Assembly: GCF_039614765.1 (NCBI RefSeq)
Contig: NZ_CP154879.1
Span: 2,108,001-2,172,000 of the forward strand
Length of the DNA: 64,000 nucleotides
Direction of reading: 5' to 3'
Origin: Castellaniella sp. MT123
Lineage (GTDB): Bacteria; Pseudomonadota; Gammaproteobacteria; Burkholderiales; Burkholderiaceae_B
Shown one piece after another: positions 17,409 to 26,653 of this stretch. Numbering within the stretch: position 1 is the first letter of the stretch; the number at the start of each line of letters is the position of its first letter. The position numbers were made by a program, and so were the translations under genes. Under the pieces are notes generated by a model. It did no database searches, was not told the origin of the DNA, and saw only the letters and a program-made list of their open reading frames with translations.

Positions 17409-18764
17409 ATGACAACAGCGACAAACCGACTGGCGGGCGGCCTCGACGCCGCCGCCCAGACGACCCATGACGACAATCCCTCGACCCGCAAGGTGGTCAA
17501 GGCCATCCTCGCCGCGTCCAGCGGCAATCTGGTCGAATGGTTCGACTTCTACACCTACGCTTTCTTCAGCGTCTATTTCGCGGAGCAGTTCTTCACCGGC
17601 GTCGGGCAGACCGGCGCCTACATGCAGGCCGCCGGCGTCTTCTTCATCGGCTTTCTGATGCGGCCAGTCGGCGGCTACCTGTTTGGCCGCATGTCCGATC
17701 GCTACGGCCGCAAGCGCGCCATGGTCGTCTCCATCCTGATGATGGGATTCGGATCACTCGGCCTGGCGCTGCTGCCGACCGCGTCCACCGTCGGCGGCCT
17801 GGCCCCGGCGCTGCTGATCCTGATGCGCTGCATCCAGGGAATCTCGGTGGGCGGTGAATACGGATCGACGGCCACCTACATGTCCGAGGTTGCCCAGCGA
17901 GGGCGCCGCGGCTTCTTCTCGTCCTTCCAGTACGTGACGCTGATCGGCGGCCAGCTGCTGGCGAGCCTGCTCGCCGTCATCATGACGCATGCCCTGGGCA
18001 GCGACCAGATCTCGGCGGGCTGGTGGCGCCTGCCCTTCGTGATCGGCGCGCTTGCCGCGCTGGTGTCCCTGTGGCTGCGCTCCGGCCTGGAAGAGACGAC
18101 TACCACGACGGATCGCCACCGCGCCGGGTCCGGATCCTTTGCCGAGGTCATGCGCTATCCCCGCGCATTCTGGGTGGTGCTGGGCATCACCTGCATCGGC
18201 TCGCTGGCGTTCTACGTCTTCACCACCTACATGCAGAAGTATCTGATCAACACGGCCGGCCTGAGCAAGGGCCTGGTCGCCGAGATCATGACCGTCTGCC
18301 TGCTGGTCTTCATGATGATGCAGCCCTTGGTCGGCATGGTGTCGGACCGCATCGGCCGCAAGAACTCGATGCTGATCTTCGTTGCCGGCATGATCGTTCT
18401 GCCCGTTCCCCTGCTGGCGGCGATCGGCAGACAGCAGTCGCCCGTGGCGGTGGGCCTGCTGATCCTGCTGGCGATGGTCTTCCTGAGCTTCTACACCTCG
18501 ATCTCGGGCATCGTGAAGGCCGAGATGTTCCCCGCCCACATACGGGGTCTGGGAGTCGGTTTCACCTACGCCATCGGCAATTCCCTGTTCGGCGGATCGG
18601 CCGAATATGTCGCACTGTTCATGAAGAACCAGGGCATCGGCGGTGTGTTCCCCTGGTATATGGTGGCCATCGCGGTGTGCGGACTGACGGCGGTCCTGGC
18701 GATGCATGACAACCGCCGTCATTCGACGCTGGACAACCCCGAAAGCAGCGCCTACGGCCGCTGA
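17409..18764 (+). CDS. MHS-family MFS symporter (KgtP-like dicarboxylate/alpha-ketoglutarate type)
   Basis: A 451-residue, 12-helix transporter of the metabolite:H+ symporter family. The segment ASSGNLVEWFDFYTYAFFSV (about residues 37-56) is the family signature seen in alpha-ketoglutarate and citrate permeases, and the helix 2-3 loop RPVGGYLFGRMSDRYGRK carries the MFS motif. AGGAG lies 10-15 bp before the ATG. It is divergent from the DctS/DctR-like pair, so a di- or tricarboxylate inducer and substrate are likely. The 3' end overlaps the next convergent gene by 13 bp. Confidence 0.85.
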   Translation: MTTATNRLAGGLDAAAQTTHDDNPSTRKVVKAILAASSGNLVEWFDFYTYAFFSVYFAEQFFTGVGQTGAYMQAAGVFFIGFLMRPVGGYLFGRMSDRYGRKRAMVVSILMMGFGSLGLALLPTASTVGGLAPALLILMRCIQGISVGGEYGSTATYMSEVAQRGRRGFFSSFQYVTLIGGQLLASLLAVIMTHALGSDQISAGWWRLPFVIGALAALVSLWLRSGLEETTTTTDRHRAGSGSFAEVMRYPRAFWVVLGITCIGSLAFYVFTTYMQKYLINTAGLSKGLVAEIMTVCLLVFMMMQPLVGMVSDRIGRKNSMLIFVAGMIVLPVPLLAAIGRQQSPVAVGLLILLAMVFLSFYTSISGIVKAEMFPAHIRGLGVGFTYAIGNSLFGGSAEYVALFMKNQGIGGVFPWYMVAIAVCGLTAVLAMHDNRRHSTLDNPESSAYGR

Positions 18765-19951
18765 TCCAGACCGGGCCTGCGCACGCGGGCCCGGCTTGCC
18801 AACAGCGCCAGAGCGATCACGCAAAAGCCCGCCCCAGCGTAAAAGGTGACCGGTGCCCCGAACCGGTCCCACAGCAGGCCGGCAATCACGCTGGCAAAGA
18901 GCATCGCCAGGCCGCAGACCAGGTTGAAGACACCATACGCGGTGCCGCGCAGATCGGCCGGGGCGACCTCGGCCACCATGGTCGCCAGCAGCCCCTGGGT
19001 CGCACCCAGGTGAATGCCCCACAGAATGGTCCCGGCCAGGACGATCGCCCAATGACTGCTGGATGCCAGCAACAGATCGGCCACGACCATCACCCCGAGA
19101 CCCAATGCCAGCAGACCACGGTGGCTGATTCGGTCGGACAGCTTGCCGAAGGGATACGCCGATAGGGAGAAAGCCAGGTTCATGGCGACGATCGCCAGCG
19201 GCACCAGAGCCATGGCAATGCCGCTTTGCTGCGCTCGCAGCACCAGGAAAGCCTCGCTGAATCGGGCCAGCGTGAAGACGGCACCCATGATGACCACCCA
19301 CCAATACGGCGACGTCAGCCGGCGGAGGTTTTCGCGCCGGATCGGGTTGGTGCGCTTCGCCTTGTTGCCCGCAGCCGCGGGTTCTCGCAGGCCGAAGGCC
19401 AGCAGCGCCGCGCTGGCAAGCCCGGGAATGACCGCGATCCAGAAAACCGTCCGGAAGTGATCGGACCACAGCAGCATCAGGCCGACCGCCAGCAGCGGCC
19501 CCAGCGTCGCGCCGACGGCGTCCAGCGTCTGGCGCAAGCCGAAGGCGGCACCCCGGATGTTAGCTGGCGTCAGATCCGCCACCAGCGCATCGCGGGGAGC
19601 GCCCCGAATCCCCTTGCCGACACGATCCAGCAACCGCGCGGTCAGGACGACCCCAACGGTGGGCGCCACGGCAAACAGCGGTTTTGTCAGTGCGGCCAAG
19701 GCATAACCGAACACGGCCAGCCCCTTGCGCCTGCCCAGATAATCGCTGAGCACCCCGGAGAACACCTTGACGATGAGCGCCGTCGATTCGGCCAGGCCTT
19801 CCACCCAACCGACTTCCAAGGCGCTGGCCCCCAGTGTCGTGATCATGAACATCGGCAACAGACTGTGGATGAGCTCGGACGATACGTCCATCAACAGACT
19901 GACGAAACCCAGCACCCAGACCCCACGCGGGATGGCAACCGCCATGTTCAT
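18752..19951 (-). CDS. MFS transporter of unknown substrate
   Basis: A 399-residue, 12-helix MFS protein. The first helix region reads GFVSLLMDVSSELIHSLLPM, a signature of a broad group of uncharacterised MFS proteins; loop 2-3 has FSGVLSDYLGRRKGLAVFGYAL. AAGGA precedes the ATG at 19951. A frameshift-free, full-length reading supports a working gene. Neighbours give no clear substrate: downstream is the convergent dicarboxylate symporter, upstream a decayed membrane protein gene on the same strand. Confidence 0.78.
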   Translation of the reverse strand: MNMAVAIPRGVWVLGFVSLLMDVSSELIHSLLPMFMITTLGASALEVGWVEGLAESTALIVKVFSGVLSDYLGRRKGLAVFGYALAALTKPLFAVAPTVGVVLTARLLDRVGKGIRGAPRDALVADLTPANIRGAAFGLRQTLDAVGATLGPLLAVGLMLLWSDHFRTVFWIAVIPGLASAALLAFGLREPAAAGNKAKRTNPIRRENLRRLTSPYWWVVIMGAVFTLARFSEAFLVLRAQQSGIAMALVPLAIVAMNLAFSLSAYPFGKLSDRISHRGLLALGLGVMVVADLLLASSSHWAIVLAGTILWGIHLGATQGLLATMVAEVAPADLRGTAYGVFNLVCGLAMLFASVIAGLLWDRFGAPVTFYAGAGFCVIALALLASRARVRRPGLDQRP

Positions 19952-19959
19952 GCATCCTT

Positions 19960-20166
19960 TCAGAAATGGCGGCCCAGTTCCAGTCCGCCAGCACTCAGCG
20001 GCCTGTCGAGAAAATACCCCACCGTCGCCCCCAGGGGCCGCGTCAGAACGAAGGCGGCCCAGAACAGCAGCGTAGTCGAAATCCGGGCTCAGTCATAGGT
20101 GGCGGCCACGATCGCCTGCAGAACGCAAAACACCAGTGCGCCCCAGGACGGATAACCGGACAATAA
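19960..20166 (-). pseudogene. C-terminal remnant of a COG4705/DUF347 membrane protein
   Basis: Translating the minus strand in one frame gives LSGYPSWGALVFCVLQAIVA, an in-frame TGA (20089-20091), then ISTTLLFWAAFVLTRPLGAT and DRPLSAGGLELGRHF, ending at 19960. These segments match the end of the COG4705 membrane-anchored protein family (TLLFWAAF.LTRPLGATVGDFLDKP). The first three quarters of the gene are missing and one stop interrupts the rest, so it is a relic. It stops 9 bp before the MFS start codon, which suggests a deletion once joined the two. Confidence 0.75.
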
Positions 20167-20289
20167 TCGTGTTGGTCCGAACCCATTAGACCGCTTGCAA
20201 GCTCTATGAAAGCGCAGGGCCTTCGTGACCCCGGCCACTCAGCGACCGAAGGTGCCGCTTTCGCGATGCCACAGGACAGGAGCCAGACC

Positions 20290-20814
20290 ATGACCGATAC
20301 ACATGACCGCGACAACCTCATCATGGCGGCGCAAACGGGCGATTCAACGGCGATCGCCGATCTGCTCACCGTCTGCCAGGCGGACGTGCGCCGCTACGCG
20401 CGCAGGCACTGTCAGCCCAGCGATGTCGATGACGCAGTCCAGGAATCCTTGCTGATCATTGCCCGCAAGGTCAGGGGCCTGAAAGCGGCGGTGGCGTTCT
20501 CCTCGTGGCTTTTTACCGTGGTCAAGCGCGAGTGCGGAAAACTGTCCCGGATGATGTTTCGGTACGAACCGCTGCCGGATGAACTTGCGGAAGAGAAATT
20601 GTTGCACAGGCCAACCGACGAGTTGAGGATCGATCTTGCCCATGCGCTGGAATCGCTGCCGGCACATTATCTCGAGGTCATTCTGCTACGCGATTTCGAG
20701 GAACTGACCATTGCGGAAATCGCCGACCGGCTGGAAGAACCGCACGGCGCGGTGAAAAGCCGTCTGCACCGGGCCCGGGAACTGGTCCGGGAATATCTGC
20801 TGGCCCCGCAATAG
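20290..20814 (+). CDS. ECF-type RNA polymerase sigma factor
   Basis: A 174-residue sigma-70 family protein with regions 2 and 4 only. Region 2 contains PSDVDDAVQESLLIIARKV and SSWLFTVVKREC; region 4 contains LTIAEIADRLEEPHGAVKSR and RARELV. The ATG at 20290 follows AGGAG at a good distance; an upstream in-frame ATG has no SD. No anti-sigma gene is adjacent, so control may be transcriptional or through a distant partner. The CHRD gene downstream (178 bp away, same strand) could be a target. Confidence 0.88.
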   Translation: MTDTHDRDNLIMAAQTGDSTAIADLLTVCQADVRRYARRHCQPSDVDDAVQESLLIIARKVRGLKAAVAFSSWLFTVVKRECGKLSRMMFRYEPLPDELAEEKLLHRPTDELRIDLAHALESLPAHYLEVILLRDFEELTIAEIADRLEEPHGAVKSRLHRARELVREYLLAPQ

Positions 20815-20992
20815 GCGGGTACTGGGCAACACGAAGGCCAGACACGCTCATGCATCTACCCGATTGCGCGCATAACATGGATGGATGTAGGGTTAAGCAT
20901 CCACGGTAGTCGCGCGAGACCCAGGCCCAGGTTCGATTCATCCGTTCCCCGCCCGCCCCGAACACGGGTCATTCAGATCCAGGAGCATCCCG

Positions 20993-21433
20993 ATGAGCAA
21001 AAAACCGATTTTCTCGAAATATCGCCTTGTAGTTCTGGCAAGCAGTGCCATCATCGGCACGTTGACCGCCGGCGGCGTTGCCCTGGCGGATCAAAGCAAG
21101 GTGATGCTCAGCGGCACCCAGGAAGTTCCCGCCGTCACCACCTCGGCCAAGGGCGAAGGTACGATCACCATCGACGCCGACCGATCCGTCAGTGGCAGCA
21201 TCATGACGTCGGGCGTGGCGGCCACCATGGCGCACATCCACGAAGCCGCCGCCGGCAAGAACGGTCCCGTCATTATCCCCCTGGAAAAGAAGGGGGACAC
21301 CGAATGGGTCGTACCGGCGAACGCCAAGCTGACCGATGCGCAGTACAAGGCCTACAAGGCGGGCGATCTGTATGTCAACGTGCATAGCGCCGCGCACCAG
21401 GCGGGCGAGATCCGGGCTCAGATCAAGCCCTGA
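20993..21433 (+). CDS. CHRD-domain secreted protein
   Basis: A 146-residue exported protein: signal peptide (residues 1-32, ending GGVALA), then one CHRD domain with the hallmark openings MLSGTQEVPAVTTSAKG, the central MAHIHEAAAGKNGPVI and the terminal NVHSAAHQAGEIRAQI. CHRD domains occur in chordin and in many bacterial secreted proteins; their biochemical role in bacteria is not established. CCAGGAGCATCCCGATG gives a strong ribosome site. Probably periplasmic and perhaps under the adjacent ECF sigma factor. Confidence 0.85.
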   Translation: MSKKPIFSKYRLVVLASSAIIGTLTAGGVALADQSKVMLSGTQEVPAVTTSAKGEGTITIDADRSVSGSIMTSGVAATMAHIHEAAAGKNGPVIIPLEKKGDTEWVVPANAKLTDAQYKAYKAGDLYVNVHSAAHQAGEIRAQIKP

Positions 21434-21536
21434 CATCCCTTCCGCGCCAGGCCATGGATGCCCACCAGTACCGTGAGCAGCGGCATCGGTGCGGCCGTGC
21501 ACAGGCGATCACAAGCAATGCTCATTTTGCCGAAGC

Positions 21537-22508
21537 TCAGCCACTCCAGACCTCATCGTAGTAGCGCATCCAGTTCAACCCCAGCACCTTTTCAATGCGA
21601 GACCCCGGCCAGCCTGCCTGCTCCATCGCCCGGGTCAGGTTGGGAAATTCACCGATCGTGCGGATGCCTTCGGGGTTGAGAATGGTACCGAAGTCAGTCA
21701 AACGCCGATAGCGGCCCTTGTCATGCATGATCCAGTCGAAGAAGCCTTTATCGTAGCCTTGGGTGAAGTCGCTGCCGATGCCCACGCAATCATCGCCAAT
21801 CAGATTGATCACGTAGTCGAAAGCTTCAACATAGTCGTGAACATCCGCCTCGATCCCCCTGCGCAGAAATGGGGAAAACATGGTGACTCCCACAAAACCG
21901 CCATGATGGGCGATAAACTGCAGTTCTTCATCGCTTTTATTGCGCGGGTGATCCTTGAGCCCCGAGGGCAGACAGTGCGAATAGCACACTGGCTTGCTCG
22001 AAGCAAGAATAGCTTCGCGGGAGGTGTTCGCCCCAACATGCGACAGGTCGACCATCACGCCGCAGCGGTTCAACTCCCCGATGACTTCACGTCCATAGCC
22101 CGAAAGACCGCCATCACGCTCATAACAACCGGTACCGACCAAGTTCTGCGTGTTGTAGCAAAGCTGTACGACACGCACACCCATGTCGGCAAACGCCTCG
22201 ATGCTGCCGAGCAGATCCTCGAACGCATACGAATTCTGAAAGCTGAGAATGATGCCGGTCCTGCCTTCCTTTTTCGCCTGGCGGATATCATTGGCAGTGC
22301 GCACCAGGGTCACCAGTTCCGCATTATCACGAATCAGTTTCTTCATATCCGCAATGTTCGCCACAGTATCCCGGAAACCCTCCCAGATGGATACCGTGCA
22401 ACTGGCGGCGCTCAGTCCGCCTTTCCTCATGTCTTCAAAAATGGACCGATCCCACTTGGCAACGATCAGACCATCGATGACGATGCTGTCATCGTGCATG
22501 GGCCCCAT
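21537..22508 (-). CDS. M19 (renal dipeptidase)-family protein with degenerate metal site
   Basis: A 323-residue protein starting at ATG 22508, 28 bp after the ABC ATPase, as last gene of the polyamine-type transport operon. The fold is M19: MVDLSHVGANT (His157), YSHCLPSGLKDHPRN (His178) and GIGSDF (Asp247) are kept. The first metal half is lost: the family motif DGHND reads DGLIV (Leu14, Val16), and the bridging Glu position in ILSFQNS is Gln91. Classical dipeptidase chemistry is therefore doubtful. It may use a single metal, or may have become a different hydrolase or a binding protein. There is no signal peptide, so it is cytosolic. Confidence 0.82.
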   Translation of the reverse strand: MGPMHDDSIVIDGLIVAKWDRSIFEDMRKGGLSAASCTVSIWEGFRDTVANIADMKKLIRDNAELVTLVRTANDIRQAKKEGRTGIILSFQNSYAFEDLLGSIEAFADMGVRVVQLCYNTQNLVGTGCYERDGGLSGYGREVIGELNRCGVMVDLSHVGANTSREAILASSKPVCYSHCLPSGLKDHPRNKSDEELQFIAHHGGFVGVTMFSPFLRRGIEADVHDYVEAFDYVINLIGDDCVGIGSDFTQGYDKGFFDWIMHDKGRYRRLTDFGTILNPEGIRTIGEFPNLTRAMEQAGWPGSRIEKVLGLNWMRYYDEVWSG

Positions 22509-22536
22509 GGCGCGTTCTCCCTGTTCGATAGACACG

Positions 22537-23607
22537 TTACGCGCCGCTGGCGGGTACCAGCACGCCGGCGTCACTGTGCCATGACAGCCGCACATCCTGC
22601 CCCTGGGGCAGAACCGTGGGACCGCCGATCACCGGTGCCTGGCGCCGCGCAGTCAGAACCATCCCCGACTCCGTACGAACTTGATAATCAATCACCAGGC
22701 CCCTATAGGTCACTAGCCGGATCTTCGCCTTCAAGGCACCCCCGCCAGCAGCGTCCTGGGCATCACCGATCTGGATGCGTTCGGGACGTAGCGCCATCAC
22801 GACTTTTCCATCATCGCCAGCCGAAGCGGCCGGAACGAGGTCCCCGCTATCCACCCGGAATGCGCCCGGGCTCTCCACACGTCCGTGCAGTATGTTCGTG
22901 ACCCCCATGAACTCCGCCACGAACTGGGAAGCTGGCGTATCGAAGATCTCATCCGGGGACCCCGACTGCTCCACACGCCCGTTGCGCATGACCACCACCC
23001 GGTCCGACACGCTGAGCGCTTCGTCCTGATCATGTGTCACGAACACAGTGGTGATACCCATTGAGCGCTGAATCTCGCGAATTTCGTTCTTCAGGCCCTG
23101 CCGCAGATTTGCATCGAGGTTGGACAGCGGTTCGTCGAGCAAGAGTACATCCGGCTCGATCACCAGAGCACGAGCCAGCGCGACGCGCTGCTGCTGTCCA
23201 CCAGAAAGCGCCTTGGGCATGCGCTCCGCAAACTCGCGCAGCCGGACCCGGTCCAGCGCGGCATTGACCTTCTTTCGGATTTCGTCCTTCCGCACGCGCC
23301 GCATCTCCAGTCCGAACGCCACATTGGCAGCCACGGTCATATGCGGGAAGAGCGCGTAATTCTGAAAACCGAAACCCATGTTGCGCAGATTGGGCGGCAG
23401 ATCGGTCACATTGCGTCCCCCCACCAGGATCTGGCCGCTGGTCGGGCGGATGAATCCGCCCAGCATGCGCAGAGTGGTGGTCTTGCCGCATCCCGAAGGT
23501 CCGAGCAATGTGACTAGCTCGCCGGAACGAATGTTCAGCGAGATGTGATCGACGGCCGTGCTGTTACCGAACTGTTTCGATAGAGCTTGAAGAATTACGT
23601 CTGACAT
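22537..23607 (-). CDS. PotA-like ABC transporter ATPase
   Basis: A 356-residue ATPase of the spermidine/putrescine/Fe importer class. Walker A GPSGCGKTTTLR (about 34-45), Q-loop FGFQNYALFPHM, signature LSGGQQQRVALARAL, Walker B VLLLDEPLSNLD and H-loop FVTHDQDEAL are all intact. A C-terminal TOBE-2 regulatory domain fills residues 250-356. It pairs with the two permeases and the binding protein encoded upstream on the same strand. The imported compound is unknown. Confidence 0.92.
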   Translation of the reverse strand: MSDVILQALSKQFGNSTAVDHISLNIRSGELVTLLGPSGCGKTTTLRMLGGFIRPTSGQILVGGRNVTDLPPNLRNMGFGFQNYALFPHMTVAANVAFGLEMRRVRKDEIRKKVNAALDRVRLREFAERMPKALSGGQQQRVALARALVIEPDVLLLDEPLSNLDANLRQGLKNEIREIQRSMGITTVFVTHDQDEALSVSDRVVVMRNGRVEQSGSPDEIFDTPASQFVAEFMGVTNILHGRVESPGAFRVDSGDLVPAASAGDDGKVVMALRPERIQIGDAQDAAGGGALKAKIRLVTYRGLVIDYQVRTESGMVLTARRQAPVIGGPTVLPQGQDVRLSWHSDAGVLVPASGA

Positions 23608-23637
23608 GTCTCTCGCCTTTTCTCAAAAGTCATTGCG

Positions 23638-24441
23638 TTAGAAAACACGGCTCAACTTCACATAGCGGTCACTGATCAGCAGCAGCGTCCCGACGATCAG
23701 CATCTGGACGGTCGCCACTGCCGCCACCGTGGAATCCAGATTCCATTCAAGATAGTTGATCAAGGCAATCTGGAGCGTCGTGCGCCCCGGTCCCACCAGA
23801 AAGAGAGATCTTTCCAAATCGATGAATGAAATCACAAACGAAAACAGGGCTGCCGCAATCACGCCTGCCCGAATCGTAGGCAAGGTCACACGCCAGAATA
23901 CAGTCAAAGGCGATGCGCCCAGACTTGCCGCGGCCTCTTCGATAGACCGGTTTGCACCAATCAATGAAGAGGTCACCAGCTTCACGGTCCAGGGCAATGC
24001 AATCAAGGCATGTGCAATCAGAAGCCCGCCAACCGTACCTGCGATCTGAATGTCCGAAATGATCTCGAACTCGATGAAAGCCATGAATAGGGAGGCTCCG
24101 CCAACGATCCCCGGCACAATAAGCGGAGACATCAGCACCGTCTGGATGGAATCCCTGCCCGGAAACTGATAGCGCACAATGGCCAGGCTGGCCGGGATGC
24201 CCAGTATCAGGCTGATGACCGTCGCAATGGCGGCAACTTCCATGCTCACCAGAAAGCCCTCGCGAAATGGATCCATGCCCCAAGCTCGCACATACCACGC
24301 CGTCGTGTAGCCTTCGGGCGGGAATGTCAGGATCTGATTGGAGAAAAAACTTGCCCAGATGATGACAGCCAGCGGCAAAACGATGAATGCGACGGAACCG
24401 ATGGACAGGAATAGATAAACCTTGTTCGATAGCGTGTTCAT
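23638..24441 (-). CDS. PotC-like ABC transporter permease
   Basis: A 267-residue inner-membrane permease with six helices. The cytoplasmic EAA loop reads EEAAASLGASPLTVFWRVTL (about residues 175-195), which docks to the ATPase. It lies 30 bp upstream of the ATPase gene and 55 bp after the other permease. This half corresponds to PotC/YdcV-type subunits. Confidence 0.9.
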   Translation of the reverse strand: MNTLSNKVYLFLSIGSVAFIVLPLAVIIWASFFSNQILTFPPEGYTTAWYVRAWGMDPFREGFLVSMEVAAIATVISLILGIPASLAIVRYQFPGRDSIQTVLMSPLIVPGIVGGASLFMAFIEFEIISDIQIAGTVGGLLIAHALIALPWTVKLVTSSLIGANRSIEEAAASLGASPLTVFWRVTLPTIRAGVIAAALFSFVISFIDLERSLFLVGPGRTTLQIALINYLEWNLDSTVAAVATVQMLIVGTLLLISDRYVKLSRVF

Positions 24442-24496
24442 GATTCAGCCCCCAATACAACCAGCGCACACACCGTGCTGCGAATGTTTTCATGCA

Positions 24497-25399
24497 TCAC
24501 TCGCTCCATTTACGATAATGACGCTGAGTGACCGCCGTCATTACAACCACCAGCACCAAGGTGACGGCCATCAGGGCAAATGCCAGCGCAGCCCCGAACG
24601 GCCAGTTCATGGCTTTGGTGACCTGCTGGTAGATTTCCGGCGCCATCATATGAAACTGGGGTCCGCCGAGCAGTACCGGCGTGGCATAGGCATTCATGGC
24701 CAGGATGAAGCACAACATGGTGCCGGTAAGCAAGCCGGGCATGGCCAGGGGAAGCAGGACGCGACGCACGACCGTCAGATGACGAGCTCCAAGGCTCTCG
24801 GCCGCGTGCTCCAGGTTGCTGTCTATGCTCTGTATCGTGCCTAGAAGGATGATGATCATGAAGGGCAAGAGCACAGACACCAGCCCTACCAGGACGGCGG
24901 TGGGCGTGTACATCACTTTTTCCAGCGACAAACCAACATATCCCGCCATGGTCGACAACAGCCCCTTGTCTCCCAAAACCAGCATCCATGCCGCCGTGCG
25001 CACCGCATTGCCCATCAGCAATGGCAGGACAATCATGATGAAGAACACGGATTTCCATCGATCCGACGCGATACGGGCCAAGAAGTAGGCCACCGGAAAC
25101 CCGAGCATCAGGCAGATGACGGTCGATGCGGCGGACATACCCAGGGTGACAAGCAGAACATCCTGGTAAAAGCGGTCACCGAAAAACTTGCTGTAGTTCT
25201 CCAGCGTGAATGTGGAGACCATCAACTCGGCTGGCACAAACTTGTTGAAGCTGTAGCGAAACATCAGCAGCAGTGGCGCCAACAGCCCAAACACCACCAG
25301 AAGGGTTGCCGGAGCAACCAGATTGAACACAGGTGATTTGCGCTTCCGTTTGATGGGCATGGCAACGGAAGGACTGACGGAAAAGCTTGTCACAGCCAT
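24497..25399 (-). CDS. PotB-like ABC transporter permease
   Basis: A 300-residue permease with a 25-residue cytoplasmic N-terminal tail rich in Lys/Arg (IKRKRKS), six membrane helices and the EAA loop EHAAESLGARHLTVVRRVLL. It corresponds to PotB/YdcU-type subunits. It starts 17 bp after the binding protein gene, so the two are one transcript. The two permeases form the membrane pore. Confidence 0.9.
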   Translation of the reverse strand: MAVTSFSVSPSVAMPIKRKRKSPVFNLVAPATLLVVFGLLAPLLLMFRYSFNKFVPAELMVSTFTLENYSKFFGDRFYQDVLLVTLGMSAASTVICLMLGFPVAYFLARIASDRWKSVFFIMIVLPLLMGNAVRTAAWMLVLGDKGLLSTMAGYVGLSLEKVMYTPTAVLVGLVSVLLPFMIIILLGTIQSIDSNLEHAAESLGARHLTVVRRVLLPLAMPGLLTGTMLCFILAMNAYATPVLLGGPQFHMMAPEIYQQVTKAMNWPFGAALAFALMAVTLVLVVVMTAVTQRHYRKWSE

Positions 25400-25416
25400 G
25401 ATTCTCCCCTATGCGT

Positions 25417-26484
25417 TCAGACTGCGATGCTTTTGTTCCACCATTCAAGCCAAGCCGCCGTATTCTTTGCCACATACGGATAGTCGGGCATATGCAGCAA
25501 GCCCCGTTCTTCGGAAGAGAAATCGATCTTTGCGCGCACGTCCGCCGGAAGTTCCGCGTTGGCGTTCGCCGGCGCGTAGAAGCTGGCTTGTGCCAAGCCC
25601 GCCATCGCGCGCTTGTCCAGCATGGCATTTAAATAGACATATGCCGCATCGAGGTTGGGCGCCTTTTTGAGCAATGAAGCACCGAACATGACGCTAATCG
25701 CCCCGCCCCCAGGAAACTGGATATCCAGAGGCGCTCCGTCATGGATCCACTGCAGGCCCCGAGCCTTGTAATTCACCGCAATATCGACTTCGCCAGTCAG
25801 AAGCGCGGACTGAAGGTGCTGATGCGTGGCGTAGATCTTGGGTTCCGTCAACTTCTTGAGTTCAAGTAGTTGCTTCATCCCGGCTTCACCATCGTTGACC
25901 TTGCCGCTGGCGACCAGGCTGGCCATCATGACATAGTTGAAGTAGAGCTGATTGGTCAGACCCAGCTTGCCTAGCCATTTCTTGTCCCACAGCTCCTTGT
26001 ACGACTTGGGAGGATCAGGGACCTTGTCCTTGTTGAATATGATGACCACGCCGCTATACAGCCACGGCACGAAGTACGGCATCGTTTGCAATTGCTCAGG
26101 AACGCTGGCGAAATTCGAGATCTTCGACTTGTCCAGGTCTGCCAAAACCCCATAGTTGTGTAGTTCGTAGGCATCGCCCTGATTGATGTGCATCACATCG
26201 ATCGTCCCACGGGGCAAGCGCCGCTCTGCAAGTACTTTGGCCTTCCTGTCCGCTTCCACCCCCAGGTCGCGGACGATACGAATGCCCTGACTCTCGACAA
26301 GGGGCTTTTCGACGTAGCGGATCGTGCGGTCATTCCAGTCGCCACCCCAGTTTGAAACCACCAGCGTGCCGCCAGCGGCAAAAGAAAGTTTTGGCGCCAT
26401 GGCCAGCAATCCGGCGGCGCCCAAACTACGGATGATGTCTCTCCTGGACATTGTCATGGAAGCTTGGCTTGGGGTGTATTTCAT
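25417..26484 (-). CDS. PotD-like periplasmic substrate-binding protein
   Basis: A 355-residue binding protein (SBP_bac_8 / PotD-PotF class). The N terminus has a Tat-like motif SRRDIIRSLGAAG (residues 13-25) followed by a hydrophobic stretch and AxA cleavage site, so it is probably exported folded. Characteristic blocks are LVVSNWGGDWND, GVVIIFNKDKVPDPPKSYKE and VDIAVNYKARGL. Compared with true spermidine binders the ligand pocket cannot be judged by eye. The neighbouring cysteine hydrolase and M19-like protein suggest a nitrogen compound such as an amide or a peptide-like molecule. Confidence 0.88.
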   Translation of the reverse strand: MKYTPSQASMTMSRRDIIRSLGAAGLLAMAPKLSFAAGGTLVVSNWGGDWNDRTIRYVEKPLVESQGIRIVRDLGVEADRKAKVLAERRLPRGTIDVMHINQGDAYELHNYGVLADLDKSKISNFASVPEQLQTMPYFVPWLYSGVVIIFNKDKVPDPPKSYKELWDKKWLGKLGLTNQLYFNYVMMASLVASGKVNDGEAGMKQLLELKKLTEPKIYATHQHLQSALLTGEVDIAVNYKARGLQWIHDGAPLDIQFPGGGAISVMFGASLLKKAPNLDAAYVYLNAMLDKRAMAGLAQASFYAPANANAELPADVRAKIDFSSEERGLLHMPDYPYVAKNTAAWLEWWNKSIAV

Positions 26485-26653
26485 GCTTGTCTCCTGGACA
26501 ATCGGCAGATTATTCCGCCTTGTATAGTTCTAACTAAGTTCAATCGATAAGATTTCTATCCATTTCCTTGCAACTACAATTTGACGTGCTGTCGCTCCAA
26601 TCGGGGCCCGCCGCATTGCGCAACGAACCGCCCTTATCGAAATCCTTGGCCGT

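Noticed and set aside
17754..19469. 571-codon open frame on the minus strand
   Set aside because: It crosses two convergent MFS genes in other frames and reads as Arg/Gly/His-rich shadow sequence.
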